Shown here: piece by piece, positions 52,554 to 63,935 of the stretch
How the letters are laid out: each line of letters starts with the position of its first letter
Position numbering within the stretch: position 1 is the stretch's first letter
From: Phenylobacterium hankyongense
Lineage (GTDB): Bacteria; Pseudomonadota; Alphaproteobacteria; Caulobacterales; Caulobacteraceae
Direction of reading: 5' to 3'
Length of the DNA stretch: 64,000 nt
Assembly: GCF_003254505.1 (NCBI RefSeq)
Contig: NZ_QFYP01000001.1
Coordinates: 666,001 to 730,000, forward strand
Notes under the pieces: generated by a model
The model's database searches: none
Seen by the model: the letters and a program-made list of their open reading frames with translations, nothing else
What the model was told of the DNA's origin: nothing
Translations under genes and position numbers: made by a program

Positions 52554-53783
52554 ATGTCCGACACAGCGCCGCGGGAGGCGTCGCCGCCTCGCCTGGCGGC
52601 GCCGTCGTTGATCGCCGTCATCTTCATCAACATGCTCGGCTTCGGGATCATCGTCCCGTTGCTGCCGTTCTACGCCAAGTCGTTCAACGCGGCGCCCTGG
52701 CAGATCAGCCTGATCTTCTCGGCCTATTCCATGGGCGGCTTCTTCGGCGAGCCGTTCTGGGGCCGGCTCAGCGACAGGTACGGCCGCAAGCCGCTGCTGA
52801 TCTCGACCATCACCGGCAACTGCCTCTGCTACCTGGCCCTGGCCTTCGCGCCGAGCATCGGCGCCGCCTTCGTGATCCGCTTCCTGGGCGGCCTCGCCAG
52901 CGGCAACGGCGCGGTGATCCAGGGCTATATCGCCGACGTCACGCCGCCGGAGCGCCGGGCCCGCCAGATGTCGCGGCAGGGCGCGGCCTGGAGCGTCGGC
53001 ATGATCCTCGGCCCCGCGCTCGGCGGCGCCTTCGCCCACGCCAACGCCGGCCCGGTGGGCTTCCGCATCCCGCTGCTGATCGCCGCGGTGCTGTCGGCGG
53101 TCTCGGCGGTGTGCGTGACCCTGTTCATCCGCGAGAGCCGGGTGCGCGAACAGACCATCAGCCAGCGGCCCAACCGCTGGGCGGCGCTGGGCGAGGTCGC
53201 GCGCCATCCGGCCATCGGCCGGCTGATGCTGCTGACCTTCCTGGTCGGCTTCGCCTTCACCGGCATCGAGTCGACCATCGGCCTGTGGGGCCAGGCCCGG
53301 TTCGGCTGGGGGCCGCGGCAGATCAGCATCTGCTTCGCCTTCGCCGCCGTGGTCTCGGCGATCAGCCAGTTCTTCATCACCGGCCCGATGTCCGAGCGCT
53401 ACGGCGCCGGCCGCATGCTGGCGATCGGCATGGGGCTGACGGTGGTGGGCGCGGCGCTGCAGCCGTTCTCCACCGGCCTGGTGATGACCACCGGCCTGAT
53501 GTGCGTCACCGCCATGGGCCAGTCGGTGGCTTTCCCCAACGTCGGCGCCCTGATCTCGCGCACCGCCGACCCGCACCGCCAGGGCCAGATCCTCGGCCTG
53601 AACAACGCCGCCGGCGCCTTCGCCCGCTTCGCGGGGCCGCTGTGCGCCGGGGTGAGCTTCGCCGCCATCAGCATCAACGCGCCCTTCGTCCAGGCCGCGG
53701 TGGTGGTCGCCCCGGCGATCCTGCTGGCGCTCAGCGCCGCGCGTCGGGCCGACCAGCGGCCGACCAAGGTTCCAGTCCCATGA
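52554..53783 (+). CDS. MFS transporter, DHA1/TetA-like (first of a pair)
   Basis: A 409-residue inner-membrane protein with twelve helices expected. Motif A is visible after helix 2 as [16 protein letters not shown], and a second copy is weaker ([12 protein letters not shown]) in the second half. The hydrophobic segment [22 protein letters not shown] is helix 1 with the typical G-F-G-I-I-P-L-L-P pattern of drug:H+ antiporters. Substrate unknown. ATG at 52554 is chosen (the upstream frame reads into the terminator). The end overlaps the next MFS gene by four bases. Confidence 0.9.
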   Translation: MSDTAPREASPPRLAAPSLIAVIFINMLGFGIIVPLLPFYAKSFNAAPWQISLIFSAYSMGGFFGEPFWGRLSDRYGRKPLLISTITGNCLCYLALAFAPSIGAAFVIRFLGGLASGNGAVIQGYIADVTPPERRARQMSRQGAAWSVGMILGPALGGAFAHANAGPVGFRIPLLIAAVLSAVSAVCVTLFIRESRVREQTISQRPNRWAALGEVARHPAIGRLMLLTFLVGFAFTGIESTIGLWGQARFGWGPRQISICFAFAAVVSAISQFFITGPMSERYGAGRMLAIGMGLTVVGAALQPFSTGLVMTTGLMCVTAMGQSVAFPNVGALISRTADPHRQGQILGLNNAAGAFARFAGPLCAGVSFAAISINAPFVQAAVVVAPAILLALSAARRADQRPTKVPVP

Positions 53784-54973
53784 GCGCCGCCGGCGAGGAG
53801 CGCCGCGCGCTGATCGTCCTGCTGGGCGTGATCTACCTGATGATCGCCGGCTTCGGCCTGGTGATCCCGCTGCTGCCGTTCTTCGCCCAGGCCTTCCACG
53901 CCCCGGCCTGGCAGGTGACGCTGCTGTTCTCGGCCTTCTCGGTCGGCCAGTTCATCGGCGAGCCGTTCTGGGGGCGGCTCAGCGACCGGATCGGCCGCAA
54001 GCCGGTGCTGATCATCACCATCGCCGCGGTGGCGGTCAGCTATGCGGGCCTGGCGTTCGCGCCCAACATCCTGGTGGCGTTCGGGGTGCGCTTCCTGTGC
54101 GGGGTGTTCGCCGGCAACATCTCCACCCTGCAGGGCGCCATGGCCGACATCACCGCGCCGGAGCACCGCGCCGCCCGCATGGGGCTGATGGGCGCGGCCT
54201 TCAGCGCCGGCTTCTCCACCGGCCCGGCGATCGGCGGCCTCCTGGCCCAGCCCAGCCGCGGGGCGCTGGGCTTCCAGCTGCCGCTGCTGGTGGCCGCGGG
54301 CTTCGCCCTGGCCTCGGCGCTGGCGGTGGTGGTGTTCGTGCGCGAGACCCGGCCCGACGTTCCGCCCGCCCCGCGCCCGCCGCGCGCGGCCCGCCTGCGC
54401 GAGGCCTTCGCCCACCCGGTGATCAGCCGGGTGGTGGTCATCAGCTTCATCGTCGTCTCCGGCTTCGCCGGCATCGAGGCCACCTATGGCCTGTGGACCG
54501 AGCGCCGGTTCGGCTGGGGCCCGCGCGAGATCGGCCTGGCCTTCATGGGCATCGGCGTGCTGGGCGCGCTCTGCCAGGGGCTGGTGACCGGGCGGCTGGT
54601 GCGCAGCTACGGCGAGGCGCGGGTGCTGACCGCCGGCCTGGTGATCATGGCCTTCGGCCTTGTCACCCAGTGGTTGTCGCCGATCTGGCCGGTGGCGATG
54701 GTCGGGTTCGGCCTGGTCTGCATCGGCCAGTCGATCTGCTTCCCGAACCTGACGGCGCTGATCTCCCGGTCCGCGCCGCCCGGCCGGCAGGGCGAGATGC
54801 TCGGCCTGAACATGAGCGGCATGGCGCTGGCCCGCATCGGCGGCCCGGTGTTCGCCGGCCAGCTGTTCTCGCTGGTCGCGCCCGGCGCGCCGTTCGCCTT
54901 CTCAGCGCTGCTGATCCTGCCGGCCCTGTGGTTCGCAGCCCAGGTGCGGCGCCTGGCCCCGCGGCCCGGCTGA
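53780..54973 (+). CDS. MFS transporter, DHA1/TetA-like (second of a pair)
   Basis: A 397-residue MFS protein closely similar to the preceding one ([52 protein letters not shown] aligns with its partner), clearly a tandem duplicate. Motif [12 protein letters not shown] is intact; twelve helices are expected. ATG at 53780 overlaps the first transporter's stop (ATGA), so the two are co-translated. Such pairs may work as a heteromer or take different substrates. Nothing in the sequence shows the substrate. Confidence 0.9.
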   Translation: MSAAGEERRALIVLLGVIYLMIAGFGLVIPLLPFFAQAFHAPAWQVTLLFSAFSVGQFIGEPFWGRLSDRIGRKPVLIITIAAVAVSYAGLAFAPNILVAFGVRFLCGVFAGNISTLQGAMADITAPEHRAARMGLMGAAFSAGFSTGPAIGGLLAQPSRGALGFQLPLLVAAGFALASALAVVVFVRETRPDVPPAPRPPRAARLREAFAHPVISRVVVISFIVVSGFAGIEATYGLWTERRFGWGPREIGLAFMGIGVLGALCQGLVTGRLVRSYGEARVLTAGLVIMAFGLVTQWLSPIWPVAMVGFGLVCIGQSICFPNLTALISRSAPPGRQGEMLGLNMSGMALARIGGPVFAGQLFSLVAPGAPFAFSALLILPALWFAAQVRRLAPRPG

Positions 54974-54985
54974 GCCGCCATCGCC

Positions 54986-55014
54986 TTGCTTTCCGGCAGG
55001 GTTTCGCGTATCAG
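54986..55014 (+). promoter_or_regulatory. Candidate promoter of rpmI-rplT
   Basis: TTGCTT (54986-54991), 17 bases, TATCAG (55009-55014), close to the alphaproteobacterial housekeeping promoter pattern. It lies 87 bases before the rpmI start, just after the second MFS gene ends, and would allow the ribosomal genes to be expressed independently of infC and the transporters. Confidence 0.5.
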
Positions 55015-55029
55015 CCGCTCCCTTCGGAG

Positions 55030-55057
55030 CCGCCTGGCCAAAGGCATGCCAGGGCGG
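55030..55057 (+). promoter_or_regulatory. Leader hairpin of rpmI-rplT
   Basis: CCGCC-TGGC (55030-55038) pairs with GCCA-G-GGCGG (55048-55057) with one bulged G; a smaller hairpin (GCTCC/GGAGC) precedes it. L20 represses its own operon in several bacteria by binding an mRNA leader, so this could be the L20 site. No known leader class is matched. Confidence 0.35.
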
Positions 55058-55101
55058 TTCATCAATACGCCAAGAGGACGGGGCTCCGGCTCCGCAGAGA
55101 A

Positions 55102-55302
55102 ATGCCCAAACTGAAGACCAAGTCAGGCGTGAAGAAGCGCTTCAAGATGACGGCGTCCGGAAAGCTGAAGGCCGGTGTGGCCGGCAAGCGCCACCGCCTC
55201 ATCAGCCACAACGCCAAATACATCCGTCAGAACCGAGGCACGAAGGTGATGAGCGCGTCCGACGCCAAGCTCATCAAAGTCTTCATGCCGTACGGCCTTT
55301 AA
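55102..55302 (+). CDS. rpmI: Large ribosomal subunit protein bL35
   Basis: A 66-residue basic protein: [24 protein letters not shown], then [39 protein letters not shown]. All typical bL35 residues including the KTKSGxKKRF start are present, and the length is normal. The gene is followed by rplT after 15 bases in one transcript. It belongs to the large subunit near the exit region. Confidence 0.97.
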   Translation: MPKLKTKSGVKKRFKMTASGKLKAGVAGKRHRLISHNAKYIRQNRGTKVMSASDAKLIKVFMPYGL

Positions 55303-55317
55303 GGGGAGCTCTGACAG

Positions 55318-55674
55318 ATGGCACGCGTCAAACGGGGCGTCACCGCCCACGCCAAGCACAAGAAGGTCCTGGAGCAAGCCAAAGGCTTCTACGGGCGCCG
55401 GAAGAACACCATCCGCACGGCCAAGGCCGCGGTGGACAAGGCCGGCCAGTATTCCTATCGCGACCGTAAGGTCCGCAAGCGCAACTTCCGCGCCCTGTGG
55501 ATCCAGCGCATCAACGCCGCGGCGCGCCTGGAAGGCATGACCTACTCGCAGTTTATCTTCGGCCTGGATCGGGCCGGGATCGAAATCGACCGCAAGGTCC
55601 TGTCGGACATCGCGGGCAACGACCCGGTCGGATTCAAGGCCATCGCAGACAAGGTTCGCGCCGCGCTGGCTTAG
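55318..55674 (+). CDS. rplT: Large ribosomal subunit protein bL20
   Basis: A 118-residue protein with the canonical start [35 protein letters not shown], then [50 protein letters not shown]. bL20 binds 23S rRNA early in assembly and can repress its operon. It follows rpmI closely. A strong terminator at 55711-55743 ends the unit before pheS. Confidence 0.98.
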   Translation: MARVKRGVTAHAKHKKVLEQAKGFYGRRKNTIRTAKAAVDKAGQYSYRDRKVRKRNFRALWIQRINAAARLEGMTYSQFIFGLDRAGIEIDRKVLSDIAGNDPVGFKAIADKVRAALA

Positions 55675-55710
55675 GCCGCTTAAGGGATTTCAGGATCCCG
55701 AAGCATTCCA

Positions 55711-55743
55711 AAGCCCTCCGGCCGAACCGCCGGAGGGCTTTTT
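55711..55743 (+). terminator. Rho-independent terminator after rplT
   Basis: A 12-base-pair perfect stem AAGCCCTCCGGC (55711-55722) with GCCGGAGGGCTT (55729-55740), loop CGAACC, ending in TTTTT (55739-55743). A textbook terminator. Confidence 0.95.
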
Positions 55744-55760
55744 GCTGCCCTCTTTCCGCG

Positions 55761-55890
55761 CCTCCCCCGGCGCGAAGACGACGGGGGAGGTGGATCGCCC
55801 GCCGAGGGCGAGACGGCGGGGGCGCAAAGCCACCAGTTCCGCGCCGCCGCCTTGCGCCCCCTCCACCACTTCGTGGTCCCCCTCCCCCCG
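55761..55890. repeat. Palindromic intergenic repeat, family 1, diverged copy C
   Basis: Starting CCTCCCCCGG and ending CCCCCTCCCCCC, it shares the GACGACGGGGGAGGTGG and GCGCCCCCTCCACCA blocks with the copies at 16963 and 60929, but the middle is different and it lacks the second half of the 3' hairpin. It lies between the rplT terminator and pheS. Confidence 0.7.
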
Positions 55891-55935
55891 TCCGGGTTCC
55901 CCTCGCCCCGAAGCCCCTCTAAGAACCGCAACGCC

Positions 55936-57045
55936 ATGACCGACATTTCCCAACTCGAAGCCGACCTGACGGCGGCCGTCGCCGCCGCCCAGGACGTGGC
56001 CGCCCTGGAAGCCGTGCGCGTCGCCGCGCTGGGCAAATCCGGATCCATCTCCGAGCTCCTGAAGACCCTGGGCGCCATGAGCCCCGACGAGCGCCGCGAG
56101 CGCGGCCCCGCGATCAACGGCCTGCGCGACCGGATCGGCGGGGCGATCGCCTCCCGCAAGGCCGCGCTGGAGGCCGCCGAACTCGACGCCAAGCTGGCGT
56201 CGGAGCGCGTCGACCTCACCCTGCCGCCGCCGCCGGAACGCCGCGGCGCGGTGCACCCGACCATGCAGGTGCTCGACGAGATGATCGCCATCTTCGCCGA
56301 GATGGGCTTCGGCCTGGCGGAAGGCCCGGACATCGAGGACGACTTCCACAACTTCACGGCGCTGAACTTCCCGCCCAAGCACCCGGCGCGGGAGATGCAC
56401 GACACCTTCTGGCTGCCGGAGGACGAGCGCGGCGAGCGCAAGGTGCTGCGCACTCACACCAGTCCCGTGCAGGTCCGCGTGATGCAGAAGCTCAACGAGA
56501 AGCTGCCGGCCTGGATCGCCAACGGCCAGGAGCCGCCGATCCGCGTCATCGTGCCGGGCCGCACCTACCGCTCCGACAGCGACGCCACCCACACCCCGAT
56601 GTTCCACCAGATGGAAGGCCTGGTGATCGGCAAGGACATCCACATGGGTCACCTGAAGTGGACCGTGGACACCTTCATCAGCCGCTTCTTCGAGACCCCC
56701 AGCGTCGAGACCCGCTTCCGGCCGCACCACTTCCCGTTCACCGAGCCCAGCGCCGAGCTCGACGTGCGCTGCGACCGCTCCGGCGGCGACGTGAAGATCG
56801 GCCAGGGCGACGACTGGATGGAGGTGGTCGGCTGCGGGATGGTCCACCCCAACATCCTGCGCACCTGCGGCCTCGATCCCGACGTCTGGCAGGGCTTCGC
56901 CTTCGGCTTCGGCATCGACCGGCTGGGGATGCTGAAATACGGCATGCCCGACCTACGCGACATGTTCTCGGCCGACGTCCGCTGGCTGGAGCACTACGGC
57001 TTCTCGGCCTTCGCGGCGCCGAACCCCGCCACCGGCCTGAGCTGA
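55936..57045 (+). CDS. pheS: Phenylalanyl-tRNA synthetase alpha subunit
   Basis: A 369-residue class II synthetase subunit, which charges tRNA-Phe as an (alpha-beta)2 tetramer. N-terminal coiled coil (about 1-95), then motif 2 ([44 protein letters not shown]) and motif 3 ([25 protein letters not shown]), with the Phe-pocket SAELDVRC and [18 protein letters not shown] at 55936 follows a GCCATG context without a strong ribosome site. It is followed by pheT with a ten-base gap. Confidence 0.97.
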   Translation: MTDISQLEADLTAAVAAAQDVAALEAVRVAALGKSGSISELLKTLGAMSPDERRERGPAINGLRDRIGGAIASRKAALEAAELDAKLASERVDLTLPPPPERRGAVHPTMQVLDEMIAIFAEMGFGLAEGPDIEDDFHNFTALNFPPKHPAREMHDTFWLPEDERGERKVLRTHTSPVQVRVMQKLNEKLPAWIANGQEPPIRVIVPGRTYRSDSDATHTPMFHQMEGLVIGKDIHMGHLKWTVDTFISRFFETPSVETRFRPHHFPFTEPSAELDVRCDRSGGDVKIGQGDDWMEVVGCGMVHPNILRTCGLDPDVWQGFAFGFGIDRLGMLKYGMPDLRDMFSADVRWLEHYGFSAFAAPNPATGLS

Positions 57046-57055
57046 GGAGAGCGTC

Positions 57056-59479
57056 ATGAAATTCACCCTCTCCTGGCTGAAGGACCACCTCGACACCGGG
57101 GCCACGGTCGAGCAGGTCGTCGACGCCATGACCATGGCCGGGCTCGAGGTCGAGCACGTGGAGAACCCGGCGGCCAAGCTCGCCGCCTTCTCGGTGGCCA
57201 AGGTCGTCGAGGCCGTGCAGCACCCCAACGCCGACCGCCTGCGGGTCTGCCAGGTCGACACCGTCGACGGCCGCCTGGAGATCGTCTGCGGCGCGCCCAA
57301 CGCGCGGCCGGGCCTGACCACCATCTACGCCCCGCTCGGCGCCTATGTGCCCGGCTCCGGCATCACCCTGGAGGCGCGGCCGGTCCGCGGCGTGGTCTCC
57401 AACGGCATGCTCTGCTCGGCCAAGGAGCTGGAGGTCGCCGAGGAGTCCGACGGCATCCTGGAGCTGCCGGACAGCCTCGCCGTCGGCACGCCGGCCGCCG
57501 AAGCCTTCGGCCTGGAGGCGGTGATCGACTTCGAGGTGACGCCGAACCGGCCCGACTGGCTGGGCGTGCGCGGCATCGCCCGCGACCTCGCCGCCGCCGG
57601 CCTGGGCACGCTGAAGCCCGACCCCCTCGCGGCGGTGAAGGGAAGCTTCCCGTGCCCGGTCGAGATCAAGGTCGACGGCGACGCCTGCCCGGTGTTCGCC
57701 GGCCGGCTGATCCGCGGCGTCCGGAACGGCCCCTCGCCGGCTTGGCTGCAGCAGCGGCTGATCAGCGTCGGCCTGCGGCCGATCAACGCCCTGGTCGACG
57801 TCACCAACCTACTTTCCTACGACCGCGCGCGGCCGCTGCACGTCTATGACCGGGGCCTGATGGTCGGCGACGTCATCGAAGCGCGGCTCGGCCGCGGGCC
57901 CTCGGAATCCACCCACAACGACAAGGCCTCGCCCGCCCCGCACCGGGACGAGCAGCTGATCGCGCTCGACGGCAAGACCTACGACATCACGCCGGAGATG
58001 TGCGTCATCGCCGACGCCAGCGGCGAGCGGCCGATCGGGCTGGGCGGCGTCATGGGCGGCGAGTCCACCAAGGTCAGCGAGGACACCACCGAGGTGTTCG
58101 TCGAGAGCGCCTGGTTCGACCCGATCCGCACCGCCCAGACCGGCCGGATCACCGGCATCACCTCCGACGCCCAGTACCGCTTCGCCCGCGGCGTCGACCC
58201 AGAATTCGTGGTCCCCGGCCTGGAACTGGCGACCCAGCTGATCCTCGAGCTCTGCGGCGGCGAGGCCTCGGAAATCCGCGTGGCCGGCCAGGCGCCCGCC
58301 TCCCCCGGCCCCATCGCCTTCGACCGCGGCTATGTGAAGAAGCTCACCGGCCTCACCGTCGACCGCGCGCGGATCGACGAGATCCTGCAGAAGCTCGGCT
58401 TCAAGCTAAACGGCGACATGGTCACGCCGCCCTCGTGGCGGCGCGACGTGGAAGGCAAGGCCGACCTGGTGGAGGAGGTGGCGCGGATCGAGGGCTACCA
58501 GTCCCTGCCCGCCGAGCCCCTGCCCGAGCTGCCGCGTCCGGTGGGCGGGGCGCTGACCGTACGCCAGACCCGCATGCGCAACGCCCGCCGGGCGCTGGCC
58601 GCCCGGGGCTACGCCGAGGCGATCACCTGGAGCTTCATGCGCCGGGAATGGGCCGAGCTGTTCGGCGGCGGCCAGCCGCAGCTGGTGCTGACCAATCCGA
58701 TCGCCTCGGACCTGTCGACCATGCGTCCTTCGATGCTGCCGAACCTGATCGAGGCGGCGGCCCGCAACGCCCGCAAGGGCTTCGCCGACGCCGCCCTGTT
58801 CGAGGTCGGCCCGAACTTCCGCGGCGACCAGCCCGAGGATCAGGTCACGGCCGTGGCCGCCCTCGTCGCCCCGCGCCCGCCGCGCCGCTGGGATGGGGCC
58901 AAGAGCGACCCGCTGTTCGCGCTCAAGGCCGACCTCATGGCCCTGCTGGAGGAGCTGGGCGCGCCGGGCCTGCAGGTGGCGCAGGGCCAGGCCTCGGCCT
59001 GGTGGCATCCCGGCCGCTCGGCCCGGCTGCAGCTCGGCCCCAGGAACGTGGTCGCCGAGTTCGGGGAGCTGCACCCGCGGATCCTCAAGGCGCTCGACGC
59101 CCAGGGCCCGATGTACGCCTTCGAGCTCAACCTCGACGCCGTCCCGGAGCCGAAGCGCAAGGGCGCCAAGACCAAGCCGGCGCTGGAGCTTTCGGCCCTG
59201 ATGCCGCTGACCCGCGACTTCGCCTTCGTGGTCGGCGCCGACACCCCGGCCGGCGAGCTGGTCCGCCCCATCCTCGGCGCCGACAAGGCGCTGATCGCCG
59301 ACGCGCGGGTGTTCGACGTCTACCAGGGCCCCGGCGTGCCGGAGGGCTCCAAGTCGGTGGCCGTCGAGGTCACCGTCCAGCCGCGCGAGAAGACCCTCAC
59401 CGACGCCGAGATCGAGGCGCTGTCGGGCCGCATCGTGGCGGCGGCCGAAAAGGCGGTCGGCGCGAAGCTGCGGAGCTGA
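57056..59479 (+). CDS. pheT: Phenylalanyl-tRNA synthetase beta subunit
   Basis: An 807-residue subunit with the tRNA-binding EMAP-like domain (about 39-150: [25 protein letters not shown]), B3/B4 editing domain (about 205-400, where mischarged Tyr-tRNA is hydrolysed), B5 (about 400-480), the class II-like core ([21 protein letters not shown]) and a C-terminal FDX-ACB anticodon-binding domain (about 710-807, [24 protein letters not shown]). Full length, ten bases after pheS, GAGGAG ribosome site. Its stop codon is followed by a half-copy of the family-1 palindrome. Confidence 0.97.
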   Translation: MKFTLSWLKDHLDTGATVEQVVDAMTMAGLEVEHVENPAAKLAAFSVAKVVEAVQHPNADRLRVCQVDTVDGRLEIVCGAPNARPGLTTIYAPLGAYVPGSGITLEARPVRGVVSNGMLCSAKELEVAEESDGILELPDSLAVGTPAAEAFGLEAVIDFEVTPNRPDWLGVRGIARDLAAAGLGTLKPDPLAAVKGSFPCPVEIKVDGDACPVFAGRLIRGVRNGPSPAWLQQRLISVGLRPINALVDVTNLLSYDRARPLHVYDRGLMVGDVIEARLGRGPSESTHNDKASPAPHRDEQLIALDGKTYDITPEMCVIADASGERPIGLGGVMGGESTKVSEDTTEVFVESAWFDPIRTAQTGRITGITSDAQYRFARGVDPEFVVPGLELATQLILELCGGEASEIRVAGQAPASPGPIAFDRGYVKKLTGLTVDRARIDEILQKLGFKLNGDMVTPPSWRRDVEGKADLVEEVARIEGYQSLPAEPLPELPRPVGGALTVRQTRMRNARRALAARGYAEAITWSFMRREWAELFGGGQPQLVLTNPIASDLSTMRPSMLPNLIEAAARNARKGFADAALFEVGPNFRGDQPEDQVTAVAALVAPRPPRRWDGAKSDPLFALKADLMALLEELGAPGLQVAQGQASAWWHPGRSARLQLGPRNVVAEFGELHPRILKALDAQGPMYAFELNLDAVPEPKRKGAKTKPALELSALMPLTRDFAFVVGADTPAGELVRPILGADKALIADARVFDVYQGPGVPEGSKSVAVEVTVQPREKTLTDAEIEALSGRIVAAAEKAVGAKLRS

Positions 59480-59483
59480 TCGC

Positions 59484-59515
59484 GCCTCCCTTGTCCCGAA
59501 GAGGACGGGGAGGAG
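59484..59515. repeat. Family-1 palindrome, short remnant D
   Basis: Directly after the pheT stop: CCTCC(C), a GTCC/GGAC inner stem and GGAGG form a small hairpin sharing the outer boundary of the family-1 repeat. It lies between convergent pheT and the SRPBCC gene, where it may act as a terminator. Confidence 0.45.
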
Positions 59516-59525
59516 AGGGGCGGCG

Positions 59526-59969
59526 CTAGGCCAGCTCTCCGGCCACCACCTGCTCGAGGCCGGCGAAAAAGCGCTGCCAGCCGTAGCTGGCGCCCTGGTA
59601 GTTCGCCTGCTGGTCGGGCCGGAAGCCGGACTGCTCCATGCGCACCCGCGTGCCGCCCTGCGCGGGCGTCAGCGTCCAGGTGACGACCGTCTTCAGGCCG
59701 TTGGCGGCTTCCTCGCCGGAGGAATTCCAGCTGTAGGCGAGCCGCGCATTCGGCTCGACGACCAGCACCTCGCAGTCGGTGACGCCGTTCCAGTGGGCCA
59801 TCGCCGGCGCGCGGAAGTTGAACCGGTGGCCGACCACCGGCTCGAAGTCGTTGGCCATCAGCCAGGCCTCGATCAGCGGCCCCTGGGTCAGCGCCCGCCA
59901 GACCTTCTCCGGCGGATGCGGCAGGTCGCGCTCGACGACCACGGCGCGAAGGGTGGCGGTGTCAGTCAC
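59526..59969 (-). CDS. SRPBCC (AHSA1-like) domain protein
   Basis: A 147-residue START-like domain protein of the activator-of-Hsp90-homologue type: VERDLPHPPEKVWRALTQGPLIEAWLMANDFEPVVGHRFNFRAPA, VLVVEPNARLAYSW, TVVTWTLTPAQGGTRVRMEQSGF, GWQRFFAGLEQVV. These domains bind small hydrophobic ligands. The gene overlaps the upstream ArsR-type regulator by four bases (ATGA), a pair very common in Proteobacteria. It may be controlled by that regulator through the palindrome at 60302-60319. Ligand unknown. Confidence 0.9.
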   Translation of the reverse strand: MTDTATLRAVVVERDLPHPPEKVWRALTQGPLIEAWLMANDFEPVVGHRFNFRAPAMAHWNGVTDCEVLVVEPNARLAYSWNSSGEEAANGLKTVVTWTLTPAQGGTRVRMEQSGFRPDQQANYQGASYGWQRFFAGLEQVVAGELA

Positions 59970-60304
59970 TGGTCCATCTCCTTAAGCAGCTGCTCGAGCC
60001 GGTCGAACCGTTCGGGCCAGAAGGCGGCGTAGTGCGCCAGCCAGTCGAACATCGGCGCGAGGCCCTCGGGCCGCGCGCGATAGAGCACCTGCCGGCCGGC
60101 GCGCTGTTCCAAAACCACGCCGGCATTGCGCAGGGCCTTCAGGTGCTGGGACACCGCCGGCTGCGACACCTGCGCGCCTTCGGTCAGGGCGCCGACGCTC
60201 AGCTCCCCGCCGCGCGCCAGGCGCTCGAAGATCGCCCGGCGGGTCGGATCGGCGAGGGTTCGGAACAGGTCGGCGGCGGCTTCGAGGTCCATCGCTCGAT
60301 GCAT
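59966..60304 (-). CDS. ArsR/SmtB-type winged-helix regulator
   Basis: A 112-residue ArsR-fold repressor: LFRTLADPTRRAIFERLARGGELSVGALTEGAQVSQPAVSQHLKALRNAGVVLEQRAGRQVLYRARPEGL. No metal-binding Cys pair (ELCVCD) is present, so it is a non-metal-sensing member, as in the SRPBCC-linked subgroup. The start may be 60304 (MHRAMDLE, its ATG forms part of the 18-bp palindrome) or 60292 (MDLE), which would leave the palindrome just upstream as operator; neither has a good ribosome site, so a leaderless mRNA is possible. Coupled to the SRPBCC gene. Confidence 0.9.
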   Translation of the reverse strand: MHRAMDLEAAADLFRTLADPTRRAIFERLARGGELSVGALTEGAQVSQPAVSQHLKALRNAGVVLEQRAGRQVLYRARPEGLAPMFDWLAHYAAFWPERFDRLEQLLKEMDQ

Positions 60305-60319
60305 AAGTCATGACTTATG
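60302..60319. promoter_or_regulatory. Perfect 18-bp palindrome, probable ArsR-family operator
   Basis: CATAAGTCATGACTTATG is its own reverse complement. It covers the first possible start codon of the arsR-type gene and lies 49 bases before the ATG of the divergent YqhA-like gene. ArsR-family dimers bind palindromes of this size, so it is most likely the site of autoregulation, possibly affecting both directions. Confidence 0.75.
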
Positions 60320-60367
60320 AATGAGTCAAACCGTTGCGCCGGCCCGGCAACCGGCTACCTAAGCCGG

Positions 60368-60922
60368 ATGACCTCGCCCGCATCGTCCCGTCCGATATCG
60401 CGCAAACCGGCCTTGGAACGCGCTCTTGAGCTCTGGCTGTTCCGCTCCCGCTGGCTGATGGCGCCCTTCTACGTGGGCCTGGCGGTGGCGCTGGCCTCAC
60501 TGGTGATCGTGTTCTTCAACGAGGCGGTCCACGAGCTCGCCCAGGTCACCACCATGTCGCCGGAGCAGGCGATCCTGATGGTGCTGTCGCTGATCGACCT
60601 GTCGCTGGCCGGGAACCTGCTGCTGATCGTGATCTTCTCCGGCTACGAGAACTTCGTCTCCAAGATCGACACCGGCGACGACGAGGACCGGCCCGCCTGG
60701 ATGGGCACGGTGGATTTCTCGGGCCTGAAGATGAAGCTGATCGCCTCCATCGTGGCGATCAGCGCCATCGCCCTGCTGCGCGCCTTCATGAAGCTCAACG
60801 AGGGCGAGGCGATCCCGGACCGCACGCTGGCCTGGATGGTCGGCATCCACCTCACCTTCGTGGTCTCCGGCGTGCTGCTGGCGGTCATGGACCTGCTGGC
60901 GAGCAAGACCGACAAGCACTGA
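60368..60922 (+). CDS. YqhA/UPF0114 family membrane protein
   Basis: A 184-residue inner-membrane protein with about four helices (about 30-55, MAPFYVGLAVALASLVIVFF; 70-95, AILMVLSLIDLSLAGNLLLIVIFSGYENFVS; 120-140; 155-175). The LSLIDLSLAGNLLLIVIFSGYENFVSKID block is the UPF0114/YqhA signature. Function unknown. ATG at 60368 is preferred over 60317, whose N-terminus would overlap the operator palindrome. Its stop is followed by the family-1 palindromic repeat. Confidence 0.88.
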   Translation: MTSPASSRPISRKPALERALELWLFRSRWLMAPFYVGLAVALASLVIVFFNEAVHELAQVTTMSPEQAILMVLSLIDLSLAGNLLLIVIFSGYENFVSKIDTGDDEDRPAWMGTVDFSGLKMKLIASIVAISAIALLRAFMKLNEGEAIPDRTLAWMVGIHLTFVVSGVLLAVMDLLASKTDKH

Positions 60923-60928
60923 ACAATC

Positions 60929-61076
60929 GCTCCTCCCTTGCGAAGCGGGGAAGGTGGCGCGCCCCGCAGAGGGCGTGACGGAGGGGGCGGGCCGACGCAG
61001 CGGGCGAAGCCTGCGCCCCCTCCACCATGCCCTCTGCGGGGCATGGTCCCCCTCCCCCGTTTTACGGGGGAGGAGC
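60929..61076. repeat. Long palindromic intergenic repeat, family 1, copy B
   Basis: About 148 bases from GCTCCTCCC to GGGGGAGGAGC, nearly identical to the copy at 16963-17116 in its core blocks (GGTGGCGCGCCCCGCAGAGG and CCATGCCCTCTG) and differing mainly in the central loop. As with copy A it lies between convergent genes and begins within ten bases of a stop codon. Confidence 0.85.
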
Positions 61077-61080
61077 AAAA

Positions 61081-61758
61081 TCAGAACGGCAGGATGTTGC
61101 GCTTCCGGGTGTAGGCCAGGTAGCCGATGTTGGCGCCCAGCCGCAGGCCGACGCCGGCGCGGATCGGCGCCAGCGTGATGCCGTTCGCCTTCTGGTAGTT
61201 CACGCCCAGGCCACCGATGAAGTAGGCGGAGCCTTCGACGCCGGGGAAGCGCTGGTAGATGGCCTCCGGCACTTCCAGCTCATAGCAGAGGGTGAACACC
61301 CGGCTGGCGTTGCCGCCGAAGTCCCAGCCCACCGACGGGCCCTGCCAGTAGACCTCGATCGGCTCGCGGCCCTTCATGTAGAGCAGGCCGCGGCCGTAGC
61401 GGCCGCCGACCACGAAGGCGCCGGAGCCCTCCTCGCCGGCGATGTAGCCGGTGGGCCGGCCGTTCTGGGCGAAGATCTTCTCCACGGCGCCGCCGGCGGT
61501 TTCGGCCGTGACGCCCATGAAGTCGGAGACGTTGTTGACGATCTCGTCGCGCGAATAGGTCTGGGCCTTGGTCTGCGCGGGATAGTCGGGGGTCTGGCTG
61601 GGCGGCGGCAGGCCTTCCAGGGAGCGGGGCGGCGGCGTCGTTGGGGGCGTGGTCGGGGCCGGGGCGGCTGGCGGCAGCGGCTTGGCGGTCTGCGCCTGGG
61701 CCACGCCGGCGGCGCCGAGCGTCACCAGCCCGCTGACGATGAGGGTTCGACGGTCCAT
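61081..61758 (-). CDS. DUF1134 (EipA-like) periplasmic protein
   Basis: A 225-residue protein with a signal peptide (about 1-23, ending AQAQT), a Pro/Thr linker (about 26-60), and the DUF1134 domain (about 65-225: YSRDEIVNNVSDFMGVTAETAGGAVEKIFAQNGRPTGYIAGEEGSGAFVVGGRYGRG, VYWQGPSVGWDFGGNASRVFTLCY, GVEGSAYFIGGLGVNYQKANGITLAPIRAGVGLRLGANIGYLAYTRK). The Brucella member EipA is needed for envelope integrity and forms a small periplasmic beta-barrel. Location periplasm. Its 3' end abuts the family-1 repeat. Confidence 0.9.
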   Translation of the reverse strand: MDRRTLIVSGLVTLGAAGVAQAQTAKPLPPAAPAPTTPPTTPPPRSLEGLPPPSQTPDYPAQTKAQTYSRDEIVNNVSDFMGVTAETAGGAVEKIFAQNGRPTGYIAGEEGSGAFVVGGRYGRGLLYMKGREPIEVYWQGPSVGWDFGGNASRVFTLCYELEVPEAIYQRFPGVEGSAYFIGGLGVNYQKANGITLAPIRAGVGLRLGANIGYLAYTRKRNILPF

Positions 61759-61906
61759 GGGCGTTTCTCTCTCCTTGAAGTCCGAACCAGCTCCCGCCCA
61801 GGGCCAGTCATTGCTTGGGGCAGTTTAATGCACGCTTAACTGTGTTGGCCGCGACCGGACGCCGCGCGTCTCGCGCGGGGGACAGAATGTGCTAGAGGCA
61901 CGCGCC

Positions 61907-63712
<1,806 letters not shown>

Positions 63713-63731
63713 AGCGCGCGGGCGGGGCCGC

Positions 63732-63935
63732 TCAGAGCTGGTTGAACTCGCCGCAGCGGCATTTCACGACCAGGTCCGACAGCACGGCGCGGTCCTTGGC
63801 GGTGAAGATCAGGTCGTCGCAAGCCCCGCAGACGAAGCGGATGGAGTCGGCGTCCTGCGGCGCGGCGGTGGGCGGAACGACGGTGCGGCGTCCCACGAAC
63901 AGGCCGGGAAAGGTGCGCATGGGGACCGACAGCAT
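63732..63935 (-). CDS. Small zinc-ribbon-like protein (67 aa)
   Basis: A 67-residue protein with one CxxC (CGAC) and one CxC (CRC) about 22 residues apart, a minimal four-Cys metal site (FVCGACDDLIF, VKCRCGEFNQL). The spacing is like short zinc ribbons. The N-terminus is Pro-rich and variable; the start may be 63920 (MRTFPG) rather than 63935. It converges with lepA. Nothing recognisable lies in 63936-64000. Function unknown. Confidence 0.65.
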   Translation of the reverse strand: MLSVPMRTFPGLFVGRRTVVPPTAAPQDADSIRFVCGACDDLIFTAKDRAVLSDLVVKCRCGEFNQL

